Assembly: GCA_001803205.1 (NCBI GenBank)
Contig: MHBE01000011.1
Location: 61,371-125,370, forward strand
DNA from: Lentisphaerae bacterium GWF2_38_69
GTDB taxonomy: Bacteria; Verrucomicrobiota; Lentisphaeria; Victivallales; GWF2-38-69
DNA length: 64,000 bases
Direction: 5' to 3'
The notes under the pieces: model-generated
The model's database searches: none
What the model was told of the DNA's origin: nothing
What the model saw: only the letters and a program-made list of their open reading frames with translations
In this document: in pieces, positions 25,508 to 35,393 of the stretch
Layout: every line of letters starts with the position of its first letter
How positions within the stretch are numbered: the first letter of the stretch is position 1
Made by a program: the position numbers and the translations under genes

Positions 25508-26317
25508 ATGAGAATTGCCCTATTTTCAGATTCCCATACTTTTAGTCCTCCTTCCAGCTGGAACGCATGTTTTGACAAGAGAGCTATTGGGCTTGTAAAT
25601 TATTTTTATATAAGAAAACACAAGCATAACCCGAAATATCTTGAGAAAGTCGTTCAGAAAATATTAGATATCTCTCCTGATATGGTTATATGCACCGGCG
25701 ATTTAACTACAAGCGGTGACAGTCCTGAATTCGATCTTTCGTGCTCAATTCTCAGCCCTTTGGTAGAAAATCAGTCATTTGAGCTCTTCTATGTTCTTGG
25801 TAACCATGACTATTATGTTAAAGACAAAGTATGTTACGAGGCTCTCAGAAAAGCCTTTTGCTATCTCAACAGAGGACGATTTAATCTTGAAGACCTTCCG
25901 CAGAGTTTGGAAATAAAAGATTTGGATTTTTGCTTTGTAAATGTGTGCAAACCTGTGAATCTATTTGTTTCATATGCCAGAATGAGCAGAAAAAACCGTG
26001 ATTTTATTATTAATTGGGCTGAAAAGAAAACTCAAAAACCAAAAATATTAGTAGAGCATTATCCATTGATAGAAGAGCATCCTGTTTTAAGGTGCAGGCA
26101 TAAGCTTTGGGGAGAGAAACAAGTCTTGCAGAAATTGCAATCAGGTGAAATTGACCTATCTCTTTGCGGGCATGTTCATTGTCCTACCCAGAAGCTTGAT
26201 GAGAGGGGCAGGGGAGAGGTAATAATTGGCTCAGCTACGGCAAATAAGTGTTTTGCTTTGATAGAGTATGATGAAAACTCTGATGTATTCAAATATAATA
26301 AAATCAGCGTTGAATAA
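25508..26317 (+). CDS. Calcineurin-like metallophosphoesterase
   Basis: 269 residues, cytoplasmic. The metal-binding motifs are in order: 'ALFSDSHTF' (Asp-x-His), 'DMVICTGDLTTSGDSPEF' (GDx2), 'YVLGNHDYYV' (GNHD), 'ILVEHYPL' and 'LSLCGHVHCPTQ' (GHxH). The substrate is unknown; the family covers nucleotides, phospholipids (LpxH/UDP-diacylglucosamine type) and protein phosphates. It sits 16 bases ahead of the BamE-like lipoprotein, and the two with gmk form a compact unit. Confidence 0.85.
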   Translation: MRIALFSDSHTFSPPSSWNACFDKRAIGLVNYFYIRKHKHNPKYLEKVVQKILDISPDMVICTGDLTTSGDSPEFDLSCSILSPLVENQSFELFYVLGNHDYYVKDKVCYEALRKAFCYLNRGRFNLEDLPQSLEIKDLDFCFVNVCKPVNLFVSYARMSRKNRDFIINWAEKKTQKPKILVEHYPLIEEHPVLRCRHKLWGEKQVLQKLQSGEIDLSLCGHVHCPTQKLDERGRGEVIIGSATANKCFALIEYDENSDVFKYNKISVE

Positions 26318-26332
26318 ACTTAGGACAATATA

Positions 26333-26737
26333 ATGAGCGCATTTAAAAATTTATTGATTCTTATATTGCTCTTTTTTCTGTTAGTTTTGCCTTCATGTTC
26401 GTTTTTGGATAAATATGACCCAGGTTTTATCGAAAGGCAGCAGAATTTTGAAAATATAAAGAATGTGAAAGTGGGTATGACCAAGAAACAGGTAATAGCT
26501 ATAATGGGCTCTCCTATTCTTGACGAGATATACAACAAACCTGATGTCTGGTTTTATTATACTGATTGGGATTGGGCTGATTGCGCAAGAACGGAGGAAG
26601 AATCCACTCCAGTAGTATTCAAGAACGGAGTTGTTATAGGGATTGGAAGAGGGTTCTACAGAAACTATTCCCACGAAGCCTGGCAGTATAGTAATGTAAA
26701 AGCCATATTGTATGATACAACGGGTCAGGAGGAATAA
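26333..26737 (+). CDS. BamE/SmpA-like outer membrane lipoprotein
   Basis: 134 residues. Signal segment LLILILLFFLLVLPSC carries lipobox LPSC with lipidated Cys22. The mature part begins with a 'QQNFENIKNVKVGMTKKQVIAIMGSPIL' block, the hallmark of SmpA/OmlA domains, and continues 'WFYYTDWDWADCA'. BamE assists beta-barrel insertion by the BAM complex. Other lipoproteins share this domain (for example small OsmE-type proteins), so function is probable rather than certain. gmk starts three bases after the stop. Confidence 0.75.
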   Translation: MSAFKNLLILILLFFLLVLPSCSFLDKYDPGFIERQQNFENIKNVKVGMTKKQVIAIMGSPILDEIYNKPDVWFYYTDWDWADCARTEEESTPVVFKNGVVIGIGRGFYRNYSHEAWQYSNVKAILYDTTGQEE

Positions 26738-26739
26738 GT

Positions 26740-27369
26740 ATGTCTTTCGAGATATCTCAATATAAGAAATTAGGCTCACTTATAGTAGTTTCAGGAGCCA
26801 GCGGAACAGGCAAATCAAGCATTTTAAAGCCTGTCATAGCTGAGGATTGCAATCTTGACTTTTCTGTATCCTGCACAACAAGAAAACCACGCCCGGGAGA
26901 AAGAGACAGCGTGGACTACTATTTTATTGATGTTGATAAATTTCAAAAGCTTATTGAAGAAGATGCTTTCATTGAACATGCCAATGTCCATGGAAATTAT
27001 TACGGTACATTGAAATCTGAAGTCGAAGGGGCTCTCCAACAGGGCAAGGATGTTCTGCTTGATATCGACATTCAGGGAGCTCTGTCCATAAGAAAGAACT
27101 TTTCGAAAGAGACCCTTATTGGAAGACTGGCTGAATTTGTTTTTATAATGCCTCCTTCATATGAAGAACTTGAGAGGCGTCTCAGAGGAAGAGGGACAGA
27201 AAGTGAGGAGTCGCTGAAGAAACGCCTTTTAAATGCTAGAGAAGAAATGAACCACTTTTTAGAATATGATTATTGCATTCTAAATTCAGATTTGTATAAA
27301 GCAATTGGCAATTTTAAGTCTATCATCGAATCTTTCAGGTGCAAAACTAGAAGTTTTATCTCAAAATAG
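26740..27369 (+). CDS. gmk: Guanylate kinase
   Basis: 209 residues, normal length. It phosphorylates GMP or dGMP to the diphosphate. The P-loop GASGTGKSS (about 18-26), the GMP-binding 'CTTRKPRPGERDSVDYYF' and 'DIDIQGALSIR' segments are intact. The ATG lies in TAAGTATG, right behind the BamE-like gene, and there is no better start. A tRNA-Lys promoter follows about 50 bases after the stop. Confidence 0.95.
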   Translation: MSFEISQYKKLGSLIVVSGASGTGKSSILKPVIAEDCNLDFSVSCTTRKPRPGERDSVDYYFIDVDKFQKLIEEDAFIEHANVHGNYYGTLKSEVEGALQQGKDVLLDIDIQGALSIRKNFSKETLIGRLAEFVFIMPPSYEELERRLRGRGTESEESLKKRLLNAREEMNHFLEYDYCILNSDLYKAIGNFKSIIESFRCKTRSFISK

Positions 27370-27421
27370 CCTCAAAATCGAAAACTCTATGGAAAATCTT
27401 CTAAATATTTTCTTTTAGCCC

Positions 27422-27449
27422 TTGACTCCTTCTCTAATTTTACTATCTT
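27422..27449 (+). promoter_or_regulatory. Promoter of tRNA-Lys
   Basis: TTGACT and TATCTT separated by 16 bases, ending 17 bases before the first base of the tRNA. This spacing suits a stable RNA promoter. Confidence 0.7.
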
Positions 27450-27466
27450 AATGGCTCTGTTTTTTC

Positions 27467-27542
27467 GGGTTTGTAGCTCAGCGGTAGATGCACCTGCCTT
27501 TTAAGCAGGGGGTCCTGGGTTCGAATCCCAGCAAACCCACCA
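27467..27542 (+). tRNA. tRNA-Lys (anticodon TTT)
   Basis: The acceptor stem GGGTTTG pairs with CAAACCC, the anticodon stem CCTGC with GCAGG around loop CTTTTAA, and the T arm is CTGGG-TTCGAAT-CCCAG. CCA is encoded at the 3' end. The anticodon TTT is at 27500-27502. The D arm reads GCTC...GATGC instead of GCTC...GAGC, so there is one extra T (27489), which bulges one stem strand. Confidence 0.93.
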
Positions 27543-27586
27543 TTCGAAAAAATATTAGATTATATATATTGGTTTAAGGAGTTTAA

Positions 27587-27814
27587 ATGAGTACAGTTTG
27601 TGAAATCTGCGGAAAGACTAAGGTTGTTGGCGGAACTATCACCAGAAAGGGTCTTGCCAAGAAAAAAGGCGGGATTGGTATGCATGTGGTGAAGAGCAAC
27701 AAAAGAATATTCAAACCTAATCTGCAGGTAATGAAAGCTTCTGTCAACGGAGTAGTTAAGAGAATAAAGGTTTGTACTTCTTGCATCCGTTCAGATAAAG
27801 TACAGAAAGCATAA
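27587..27814 (+). CDS. rpmB: Ribosomal protein bL28
   Basis: 75 residues. It is a large-subunit protein. 'MSTVCEICGKTKVVGG' and Cys63/Cys66 (KVCTSC) supply two CxxC pairs, so this is the zinc-binding form; the middle 'HVVKSNKRIFKPNLQ' is the family core. AAGGAG stands before ATG. It follows tRNA-Lys by 44 bases and is closed by a strong terminator. Confidence 0.95.
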   Translation: MSTVCEICGKTKVVGGTITRKGLAKKKGGIGMHVVKSNKRIFKPNLQVMKASVNGVVKRIKVCTSCIRSDKVQKA

Positions 27815-27838
27815 CATTTTTATTTAGATGGTCTATAC

Positions 27839-27871
27839 AAGGCAGTCGGTTGAATCTGACTGCCTTTTTTT
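27839..27871 (+). terminator. Rho-independent terminator after rpmB
   Basis: Stem AAGGCAGTC/GACTGCCTT with a ten-base loop, followed by seven T. Confidence 0.88.
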
Positions 27872-27901
27872 ATCTATAACAAATTGAAACATGGTATTAA
27901 A

Positions 27902-30568
27902 ATGAGTTCAAAATTAATTCCTAAGGCATATGAACCGGCTGATGTAGAAGCAAAATGGTATTCCACATGGATAGATAAAAATTATTTCAAAGGCATTGTC
28001 GATAAATCGAAAAACCCCTATTCAATAGTTATTCCTCCGCCAAATGTTACAGGTATTCTTACTTTGGGACATGTTCTTAATAATACTCTGCAGGACATTT
28101 TAATAAGGTGGAGAAAAATGCAGGGATATTCTGTTTGCTGGTTCCCTGGTACCGATCATGCGGGAATTGCTACCGAAAGCAGAGTCGAAAAAATGCTGAG
28201 AGAAAAAGAAGGCAGATCCCGTAGAGAAATAGGAAGAGAAGAATTTATAGGAAAAGTTTGGGACTGGAAGAAACAGTATGGAGGTACAATTATTGAACAG
28301 CTTAAGAAGCTAGGCTGCTCCTGCGACTGGGAACGCGAAAGGTTTACACTGGATGAAGGATTAAACGAAGCAGTTAAGAAAGTATTTGTTGAGCTGTACA
28401 ATAAAGGTTACATCTATAAGGGCGTGAGAATGATTAACTGGTGCCCTGTTTCCAGAACAGCTCTTTCTGATGAAGAAGTTATCTACAAAGAAGTTAACGG
28501 AGCGTTTTATCATTTCAAATATCCGCTAAACGATAGAAGCGGTTATCTTGAAATAGCTACAACCAGACCGGAAACAATGCTTGGCGATACTGCTGTAGCT
28601 GTCAATCCTAATGATGAAAGATATAAACATCTTATAGGTAAAACAATTGATCTTCCGCTCACAGGAAGAAAAATTCCTATCATTGCTGATGAGCTTGCCG
28701 ATCCAAACTTCGGCACAGGCTGTGTAAAGATAACTCCCGCGCATGATCCTAATGACTTTATAGTTGGGAAAAAACATAATCTTGAAATTCTCAATGTTAT
28801 GAATGATGATGCAACTATGAATGACAAGGCAGGCTCTGAATTTGCAGGAATGGATCGTTTTGACTGCAGAAAAAAAGTTCTTGAAAAGATGAAAGAATTG
28901 GAATTGCTTGTAAAAATAGAGAATCATAAACACAATGTAGGTTATTCTGAAAGAGGTGATGTTCCGGTAGAGCCACGAGTAAGCGAACAATGGTTTGTCA
29001 ATATGAAAGAACTTGCGAAACCTGCAATAGAAGCTGTTCGCTCTAAAGATATAAAATTCTATCCTGACAGATGGTCAAAGGTTTATTTTAATTGGATGGA
29101 GAATATTCAGGACTGGTGTATCAGCCGTCAAATATGGTGGGGGCATAGAATCCCTGCATGGACAAATGAAGAAACAGGTGAACTTCATGTAAGCATGGAT
29201 GCGCCTGCTAAACCTGGGAAATGGAAACAGGACGAAGATGTTCTTGATACATGGTTCAGTTCATGGCTCTGGCCTTTTTCAATTATGGGTTGGCCAGATA
29301 AAACTCCTGAACAGGATTACTTCTATCCTACTAATGATCTAGTAACAGGTCCAGATATTATTTTCTTCTGGGTTGCCAGAATGATTATGGCCGGATATGA
29401 ATTCAAAGGAGAGCTTCCTTTCCGGAATGTTTATTTTACAAGCATTATAAGAGATGCTCAGGGAAGAAAACTTAGTAAGTCGCTGGGAAACTCTCCTGAC
29501 CCGCTTGATGTAATTGCTACATATGGCGCTGATGCGTTGAGATTTTCAATTATTTATATCGCTCCTGTGGGAATGGATATTAGATATAGCAATGAAAAAT
29601 GCGAATTAGGAAGGAATTTTGCCAATAAGATATGGAATGCCTGCAGATTCAGGCAGATGCATGGCGAAACTACTTCGTCATTTAATAATTTGGAAAATAT
29701 CGAATTATCCCAGCTAAATGGTGATGACAAGTGGATTTTGTCAAGATTAAACAATGTTATATCAATTGTTAATGACAGTCTAGATAAGTTTACTTTCCAT
29801 AGTGCCACCCATGAGCTGTATAATTTTGTTTGGAGCGATTTTTGTGATTGGTACATCGAATCATCTAAGAGCAGGATTTACAGCAGCGGAACAGAAAAAG
29901 AAGTTGCTCTTTCTGTCCTTGACTATGTTCTATTTAATATTCTCAAGCTGCTGCATCCGTTCATGCCGTTTATTACCGAAGAGTTGGCTCATTTCATGGG
30001 TTTTATGAAAGAAGAAGAGACTATTATGTTTGCCTCATATCCTGCTGTTAATTCGGCAGCGAAGATATCTGAGGCTATTTCAGATAAAGCAATAATTGCC
30101 CTTGTAGAATCCAAGTTTGAACTTATTAAGGCGGGCAGAAATATGCGCGCGATGTACAACCTTCAGCCCGCTAAAAAATTATCTTTCAATCTTAAAACTG
30201 AAAATAAGGAAGTATCAAGTTTTATCGTTTCGCAGGAACAGGTTTTGAAAGCCATGCTTAATGCTGAAAATATAGAAATAGACAGCAACACCGCTTTTGA
30301 AGGTCCGGCTCCTTCTGCAATTTTGTCATTTGGAACACTGTATTTAGTACTTAAAGATGCTGTAGATATTCCAGCTGAAATAGTAAAATTAAATAAGCAG
30401 AAAAAAGAACTTGAAGGCTGGATAATCGGATCAAAGGCTAAACTTTCTAATTCAAAATTTGTCGAGGGCGCGCCTAAAGAGGTTGTTGAGAACGCAAGAG
30501 AGCATTTGGCTGAACTCGAAACTAAACTAGTTTCAGTATGTGAAATGCTCAAAATATTTCATGGATAA
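27902..30568 (+). CDS. valS: Valyl-tRNA synthetase
   Basis: 888 residues from ATG 27902; an in-frame ATG at 27884 would add six residues, but the family opens with 'KAYEPADVEAKWY', favouring the later start. Class I enzyme: 'PPPNVTGILTLGHVLN' (HIGH-type GHVLN near residue 50), editing domain 'TTRPETMLGDTAVAVNP', 'DPNDF', 'EQWFV', 'DVLDTWFSSWLWP', and 'GRKLSKSLGNSPDP' (KMSKS-type). The C-terminal coiled-coil arm ('EIVKLNKQKKELEGWI') is present. A plain full-length ValRS that charges tRNA-Val and edits threonine. Confidence 0.96.
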   Translation: MSSKLIPKAYEPADVEAKWYSTWIDKNYFKGIVDKSKNPYSIVIPPPNVTGILTLGHVLNNTLQDILIRWRKMQGYSVCWFPGTDHAGIATESRVEKMLREKEGRSRREIGREEFIGKVWDWKKQYGGTIIEQLKKLGCSCDWERERFTLDEGLNEAVKKVFVELYNKGYIYKGVRMINWCPVSRTALSDEEVIYKEVNGAFYHFKYPLNDRSGYLEIATTRPETMLGDTAVAVNPNDERYKHLIGKTIDLPLTGRKIPIIADELADPNFGTGCVKITPAHDPNDFIVGKKHNLEILNVMNDDATMNDKAGSEFAGMDRFDCRKKVLEKMKELELLVKIENHKHNVGYSERGDVPVEPRVSEQWFVNMKELAKPAIEAVRSKDIKFYPDRWSKVYFNWMENIQDWCISRQIWWGHRIPAWTNEETGELHVSMDAPAKPGKWKQDEDVLDTWFSSWLWPFSIMGWPDKTPEQDYFYPTNDLVTGPDIIFFWVARMIMAGYEFKGELPFRNVYFTSIIRDAQGRKLSKSLGNSPDPLDVIATYGADALRFSIIYIAPVGMDIRYSNEKCELGRNFANKIWNACRFRQMHGETTSSFNNLENIELSQLNGDDKWILSRLNNVISIVNDSLDKFTFHSATHELYNFVWSDFCDWYIESSKSRIYSSGTEKEVALSVLDYVLFNILKLLHPFMPFITEELAHFMGFMKEEETIMFASYPAVNSAAKISEAISDKAIIALVESKFELIKAGRNMRAMYNLQPAKKLSFNLKTENKEVSSFIVSQEQVLKAMLNAENIEIDSNTAFEGPAPSAILSFGTLYLVLKDAVDIPAEIVKLNKQKKELEGWIIGSKAKLSNSKFVEGAPKEVVENAREHLAELETKLVSVCEMLKIFHG

Positions 30569-30645
30569 AACTTTATAATATTAATTTATAGAAGATGCTG
30601 ATGATCTATCCGATGATTCGTCGATTCAGGTTCTTTATGAAGATA

Positions 30646-32091
30646 TTATTGATTCTCTCTAGCTCTTATTCTCTGGACTATATGCTTTATTTCGCCCAGT
30701 TTGGCTGCTCTATGAAGTCTGCTATTCCAGTAACCGTAAAGTAGATAAATTAGAATTCCTATTATTGTCCATATGAGGAAAAAACGCCATGTAATTGAAG
30801 AGAGGTTGTACATCAGGTAAGCACAGAATATAACGGCTAATGGCATGATAATAAATGGGAATGGACATTTAAAAGGCCTCTCCAAATCAGGCCTGTTTAT
30901 TCTTAATGCGAATATTCCAGCAGAGGCTAGAAGAAACGCAAAAAGAGTCCCGATGTTAATGAGCTCTGCCACTAAAGACACTGGCATTAAGGATTCTGCG
31001 ATAATTATAATAATCGCGCTGCCTATGGTTAACTTATATGGAGTTTTAAACCTTGGGTGAAGTTTACAAAGACCTTTTGGAATCAAACCGTCTCTGCTCA
31101 TAGCAAGAAAGAGTCTGCTTTGAGCGTATAAAGAAACAAGAATGACAGTTGTTAGGCCGAAAATAATTGCTGTGCCGACAAGAGCTGCGCCGAAGTGATA
31201 ACCAATTTTATCAAGAACCAGCGATACTGGTGCAGGAGTGTCAAGCTCTGTATATTTGACTACGCCGGTCATAACAGCTGATACAATTACATATAAAATA
31301 GTTACAACAATTAAAGAACCTATGATGCCGATCGGCAGATTCTTTTGGGGATTGATTGTTTCCTCTGCCGCATTTGAAAGCATATCAAAACCCAAATAAG
31401 AAAGGAAAGCAAAGGAAGCTCCCGTAAATATTCCATTTATCCCAAATGGAAGGAAGGGATCCCAATTTGCCGGGTTTATTCTTGGAGTAGCAAGAAATAA
31501 AAAGACAAACACCGCTAGAAGTTTAATAGCCACAAGGAATCTTGATACATTCACACTTTCCTTTGTTCCCAGCACAAGCAGTACTGTTATAAATGCTATA
31601 ATAAGCGCACCGGGAAGATCCATCATTCCCCCTGAGAAGAGAGGTGTTGAAAAGACAACAGGGACATTGATGCCAAATTCTTTCAGTGTTAAAGTTACAT
31701 AACCCGACCACCCTGCTGAAACCACTGCTGCCGCAAGAGAATATTCAAGGATAAGAGCCCATCCTACTATCCATGCAAGTATTTCTCCGAATATAGCATA
31801 GGTATATGTGTAAACACTACCTGTGACTGAAAGCATGGAAGTTAGTTCAGCATAAGCCAAAGCAACAAAGGTACATGTTATTCCAGCAAAAATAAACGAA
31901 AGTACCATTCCAGGACCTGCATATTTGGCAGCTCCTATTCCTGTAAGAACAAATATCCCTGTTCCTACAATTACTCCTACTCCAAGAACTATAAGGTCAT
32001 ACCATTGGAGTGTTCTCTTCAGATCATTTGCATTTATTCCGTCTTTTTGTATAGAATCAAGATTTCTTTTTCTGAGTAATCCCATCGCCAA
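30646..32091 (-). CDS. APC-family amino acid permease
   Basis: 481 residues, about 12 transmembrane segments. The opening 'LKRTLQWYDLIVLGVGVIVGTGIFVLTGIGA' marks the cationic amino acid transporter/YfnA-like branch of the APC superfamily, and 'GITCTFVALAYAELTSMLSVTGSVYTY' and 'FDMLSNAAEETINPQKNLP' match the same branch. Substrate is not readable: lysine, arginine or a broad neutral set are possible. It lies convergent with valS. Confidence 0.88.
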   Translation of the reverse strand: MAMGLLRKRNLDSIQKDGINANDLKRTLQWYDLIVLGVGVIVGTGIFVLTGIGAAKYAGPGMVLSFIFAGITCTFVALAYAELTSMLSVTGSVYTYTYAIFGEILAWIVGWALILEYSLAAAVVSAGWSGYVTLTLKEFGINVPVVFSTPLFSGGMMDLPGALIIAFITVLLVLGTKESVNVSRFLVAIKLLAVFVFLFLATPRINPANWDPFLPFGINGIFTGASFAFLSYLGFDMLSNAAEETINPQKNLPIGIIGSLIVVTILYVIVSAVMTGVVKYTELDTPAPVSLVLDKIGYHFGAALVGTAIIFGLTTVILVSLYAQSRLFLAMSRDGLIPKGLCKLHPRFKTPYKLTIGSAIIIIIAESLMPVSLVAELINIGTLFAFLLASAGIFALRINRPDLERPFKCPFPFIIMPLAVIFCAYLMYNLSSITWRFFLIWTIIGILIYLLYGYWNSRLHRAAKLGEIKHIVQRIRARENQ

Positions 32092-32124
32092 ACCTTTTTA
32101 TATCTTATTATAAGCTTTAGAAAA

Positions 32125-32202
32125 TGGTCGGGGTGAGAGGAGTTGAACCTCCGACTTCTGCGTCCCGAACGCAGCGCTCTAACCAGGCTGAGCCACACCC
32201 CG
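32125..32202 (-). tRNA. tRNA-Pro (anticodon CGG)
   Basis: Read on the minus strand the gene starts CGGGGTGTGGCTCAGCCTGG; acceptor CGGGGTG pairs with CACCCCG, the anticodon stem CTGCG/CGCAG holds loop TTCGGGA, and the T arm has GTTCAAC. CCA is encoded (32125-32127 complement). Anticodon CGG reads CCG codons. Confidence 0.93.
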
Positions 32203-32285
32203 CTCTTAAGTGAGATAATCTCTCAGTACAGGCATAAATTTATATAAACTTACGCCTAATTCAATCCAAGTTTTTAGATTCGATT

Positions 32286-32903
32286 CTATTTATTAAGAGA
32301 AATAACTATGTTTTTAAGTGTTTCCGAACCTTCAACTGCTATACTTTCCGTTTTTATTTCAGGATCATCTTTCAATGCGACATGAACGACCCTTCTGTCA
32401 TGCGAATTCATAGCTCTTAGTGTTACGGATTCGCCCCATCTTTTAACTTCCTTTGCTGAATCAAGAGCCATTTTTGTAAGTGTTTCTGATTCGTCGTTTT
32501 CTTCGTTAAAGTGAGGTCTATTCCTATCTTCCCTATTTCTGAAAGAGGAAAAAGATCTTTCTGAGTCTACTCTTTCATGGCGATTTTGGGGACGATGGTC
32601 ATTATCTCTTTGATCGTTCCTTCTTTTGAATCTGTTATCGCGGCTGCCTCTTGAGGAATATCCATCGACATTTATTGAAATCCATGAACATTCCGGATCA
32701 TTTTTTGTTGCAATCCTATTCAGAAGTAACTCAAGATTCTGGAGCGTTTGCCCTCTTTTTCCTATAATGCGGCCTGCATCATCTGACTCAGTAGACAGCA
32801 CTGTTTTTCCATCAATTTCTTTAACGGATACTTCGGCTCTCAGCCCAAGGTAGTCTAGCATTGTAGCTAGAACTTTTGCAGATTTTTCGAGATTTTCAGT
32901 CAT
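32286..32903 (-). CDS. khpB: RNA-binding protein KhpB (Jag) with R3H domain
   Basis: 205 residues. The N-terminal part ('VLATMLDYLGLRAEVSVKE') leads to a KH domain with GRIIGKRGQTL (about 43-53) and a C-terminal R3H domain with 'LRAMNSHDRRVVHVALKDD'. Between them lies a 35-residue low-complexity linker of Arg, Asn, Asp, His and Ser. KhpB binds RNA, usually with KhpA, whose homologue is at 39499 here. It is nine bases after yidC on the same strand, the standard order. Confidence 0.92.
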   Translation of the reverse strand: MTENLEKSAKVLATMLDYLGLRAEVSVKEIDGKTVLSTESDDAGRIIGKRGQTLQNLELLLNRIATKNDPECSWISINVDGYSSRGSRDNRFKRRNDQRDNDHRPQNRHERVDSERSFSSFRNREDRNRPHFNEENDESETLTKMALDSAKEVKRWGESVTLRAMNSHDRRVVHVALKDDPEIKTESIAVEGSETLKNIVISLNK

Positions 32904-32911
32904 TTTTACAC

Positions 32912-34669
32912 CTAAGCAGTTTTTAATTTGGTTTTAGCTTTTTCTTTCTTATCATTATATATGTTAACGAGTAATTGAATAATGCTTATTATTTGGCTCA
33001 CTGTCCAATATAGAGTTAAACCTGATGGCAAACTATAAAGGAAAATAAGCATAATAACAGGCATTAACATCATCATTTTGGCCTGAACAGGATCTGTAGC
33101 AACGGGAGTAAGCTTTTGCTGGAGAACCATTGTCAGAGCCATAAGTATTGCAAGGGGATTAATTGGTAAAGAGAATATGTGCCCGATTGTATCAGGCTGA
33201 GTTAAATCAGCTGCCCAGAAGAATGCCTGATGACGAAGCTCTATTGCCCCGTCCAATGTCCAATAGAGAGCAAAAAATACTGGAATTTGAACTAAAATAG
33301 GCAGGCAGCCACCAAGTGGATTTACTCCTTCTTTTTTGTATAGTTCCATCATTTTCTGATTGAGCTTTTGTTTGTCTTCTTTGTACTTCTCTCTGAGCTC
33401 TTTTATCGCGGGTTGAATCTTCTGCATCTTTTTCATAGATACATTGGATTTGTGAGTAATAGGCCAGAAAACGAGTTTAACAATGACGGTAAGAAGTATA
33501 ATGGCCCAACCATAATTTCCTACATATTTATGGAGGAAAATAAGAAAATACAGAAGCCATTGTGCGATAGTTTCCAAACCAGTAAACGCCAGATGCATTA
33601 TATCGGTGGTTTTAGGTGCAAATGAGTTTAATAATCTTATGTCTTTCGGTCCGGAATAATATTTAAAATTTAAATTTAACGAAGATTTAGGCTGAATATA
33701 GATATTTCTTATAACGCCTGCAGATTCCCCTACAAAATATGTTTTCTTGGCATCGTTTATAGTAGCAGAATCTTCATGTCGAGTATTAAAATTACCACCG
33801 GAGAAATTTCCTTCATTACTTATAGGTTTAAGAATATCCGCAAAGTACTTATCTGATATTGCTACCCATTTAATAGGGTCTGTTTGTCCTGCTTGTGAAT
33901 TAAAATTCTTATCTTCTATTTTAACAGATTGAACATCGTTGCTGTTAGAAAGAAGGATATCTACCATATGCGATTCACTTCTTGCTATATCTCCTGAAAC
34001 ATATTCGATTGGAGGGATGCCTCCGACCCATACATAAAGCTGATTCAATTTAATGTTTTTATCAGTTTGATTATAGATAGTAACAGAATAATCAGTAACA
34101 TAGTTGTCTTCAGGTTTCCAATTCTGTTCCAGCACAAAAGACTCTCCATCTGCAGTCTTTATTTTTCTTTTAAGAGTAAGCGTGCTTTTGTCTTTGCTGA
34201 TTATAGGCTGAAATACTTTTTCCACTGTCCATGCTTGATTTCCCTCTGTTAAGGAAAGAGCTCCAGGTTTTGCAAGCGTATTAAGAATAATTCTTTTTTT
34301 GCCTGTAGAATTGGTAATAGTATTTAAAGTAACAGAAGAAATTGCGCCGGCGTTTGGGTCGATTCTGATTGTCATCAGATTGTCCGGACTTGAGAGTTCC
34401 TCTTCCGTATATGCGGACAGTGAGGATACTGCATTTAGTTCCGGCATATCAAGAGATTTTAACGGAGACGATGAGGTTGATTTAATCTCTTTGGAAACAG
34501 AAGGAGTTTCCTTTGTTTGAGCTGGTAATTCTGAGTTCTGTACTGTTTCTTGTTTTGCAGCAGGCAGCAGATTTAATCCAGACGGCCCGAAAATGTATTG
34601 CCAGGAAAACATCAGAATTAAACATATACCTATTATTACTATTGAAGTCCTATCCAGATCTTTAAACAT
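32912..34669 (-). CDS. yidC: Membrane protein insertase YidC
   Basis: 585 residues, the long Gram-negative type. An N-terminal membrane anchor ([16 protein letters not shown]) precedes a large periplasmic beta-domain (about 50-350) and the conserved membrane core '[24 protein letters not shown]' ... '[13 protein letters not shown]' ... '[19 protein letters not shown]'. It inserts membrane proteins with SecYEG or alone. The eight-base overlap with yidD couples the two. This domain layout is a main reason for calling the host diderm. Confidence 0.95.
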   Translation of the reverse strand: MFKDLDRTSIVIIGICLILMFSWQYIFGPSGLNLLPAAKQETVQNSELPAQTKETPSVSKEIKSTSSSPLKSLDMPELNAVSSLSAYTEEELSSPDNLMTIRIDPNAGAISSVTLNTITNSTGKKRIILNTLAKPGALSLTEGNQAWTVEKVFQPIISKDKSTLTLKRKIKTADGESFVLEQNWKPEDNYVTDYSVTIYNQTDKNIKLNQLYVWVGGIPPIEYVSGDIARSESHMVDILLSNSNDVQSVKIEDKNFNSQAGQTDPIKWVAISDKYFADILKPISNEGNFSGGNFNTRHEDSATINDAKKTYFVGESAGVIRNIYIQPKSSLNLNFKYYSGPKDIRLLNSFAPKTTDIMHLAFTGLETIAQWLLYFLIFLHKYVGNYGWAIILLTVIVKLVFWPITHKSNVSMKKMQKIQPAIKELREKYKEDKQKLNQKMMELYKKEGVNPLGGCLPILVQIPVFFALYWTLDGAIELRHQAFFWAADLTQPDTIGHIFSLPINPLAILMALTMVLQQKLTPVATDPVQAKMMMLMPVIMLIFLYSLPSGLTLYWTVSQIISIIQLLVNIYNDKKEKAKTKLKTA

Positions 34670-34958
34670 TATCGCCTTTTATTACTTTTTTGGATTTAAA
34701 TTTAAACTCAATTTTTTCAGGAACAGGGTCATATCCTGATTTACAGTAGGGCTGGCATCTTAAAAGTCTATAAATTGTTAGTAAAAGACCTATAATGACA
34801 CCATGTTTTCCAATAGCCTGTGCTGAATATTCCGAGCAGGAAGGGTAGAAACGGCAACAATTCAGCCAAGGAGTAAGATACTGATATATCCTGATAATCT
34901 TTATCAGAATATAGGCCAGAGGATTCTTACAGACTAAAGAGTTTGTTCTTCCTTCCAT
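34662..34958 (-). CDS. yidD: Membrane protein insertion efficiency factor YidD
   Basis: 98 residues from ATG 34958. The family core '[34 protein letters not shown]' is recognised by its parts [12 protein letters not shown] and [17 protein letters not shown], with the characteristic Cys residues. It helps YidC-dependent insertion. The open frame extends further left-handed to 35072, but that extension lies inside rnpA and lacks family similarity, so the later ATG is preferred. The start overlaps rnpA by 25 bases. Confidence 0.9.
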   Translation of the reverse strand: MEGRTNSLVCKNPLAYILIKIIRIYQYLTPWLNCCRFYPSCSEYSAQAIGKHGVIIGLLLTIYRLLRCQPYCKSGYDPVPEKIEFKFKSKKVIKGDNV

Positions 34959-35341
34959 AAATTCATTCTTTTTAAAGTTGAAATCAGTTCTCGTTGAATA
35001 TCCTGAGTTTTTAAACATTCGGCACCTCTTCTGGGAATTATGAGTAGCTTTGCAGGTTTTATGTTGTTCCATAAGAGTCTGAAAGATTCTTTAATGATCC
35101 TTCTTACACGGTTTCTAACAACAGCCTTGTTGCAAAATTTTCTTCCGCAGATTATCCCGATTTTCAAATGTTCCTTCTCAGAGTCAGCAAAAAGTATAAT
35201 CATACTTTTACTTACATGTTTTACAGAATTATTCTTAACGAAATCAAACTCAGATTTGAGCCTGAAAAAACAATTAATTTTCTTTGAAGCATCTCCATAC
35301 TGCAGCAGCTCTTTTCCTATTTTAGAACAAGATTTGTCCAT
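34934..35341 (-). CDS. rnpA: Ribonuclease P protein component
   Basis: 135 residues. It assists the RNase P RNA in tRNA 5' processing. The RNR motif '[16 protein letters not shown]' and the 'RLKSEFDF' opening are clear, and 'LIIPRRGA' follows. A 25-residue N-terminal extension before '[10 protein letters not shown]' is longer than usual. It follows rpmH, the normal order, and overlaps yidD. Confidence 0.93.
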   Translation of the reverse strand: MDKSCSKIGKELLQYGDASKKINCFFRLKSEFDFVKNNSVKHVSKSMIILFADSEKEHLKIGIICGRKFCNKAVVRNRVRRIIKESFRLLWNNIKPAKLLIIPRRGAECLKTQDIQRELISTLKRMNLWKEEQTL

Positions 35342-35393
35342 ATAATTAATTTACAGAGTCGTTGCTTCTCAGAGAGTGTCAGGAAAGATTAAA

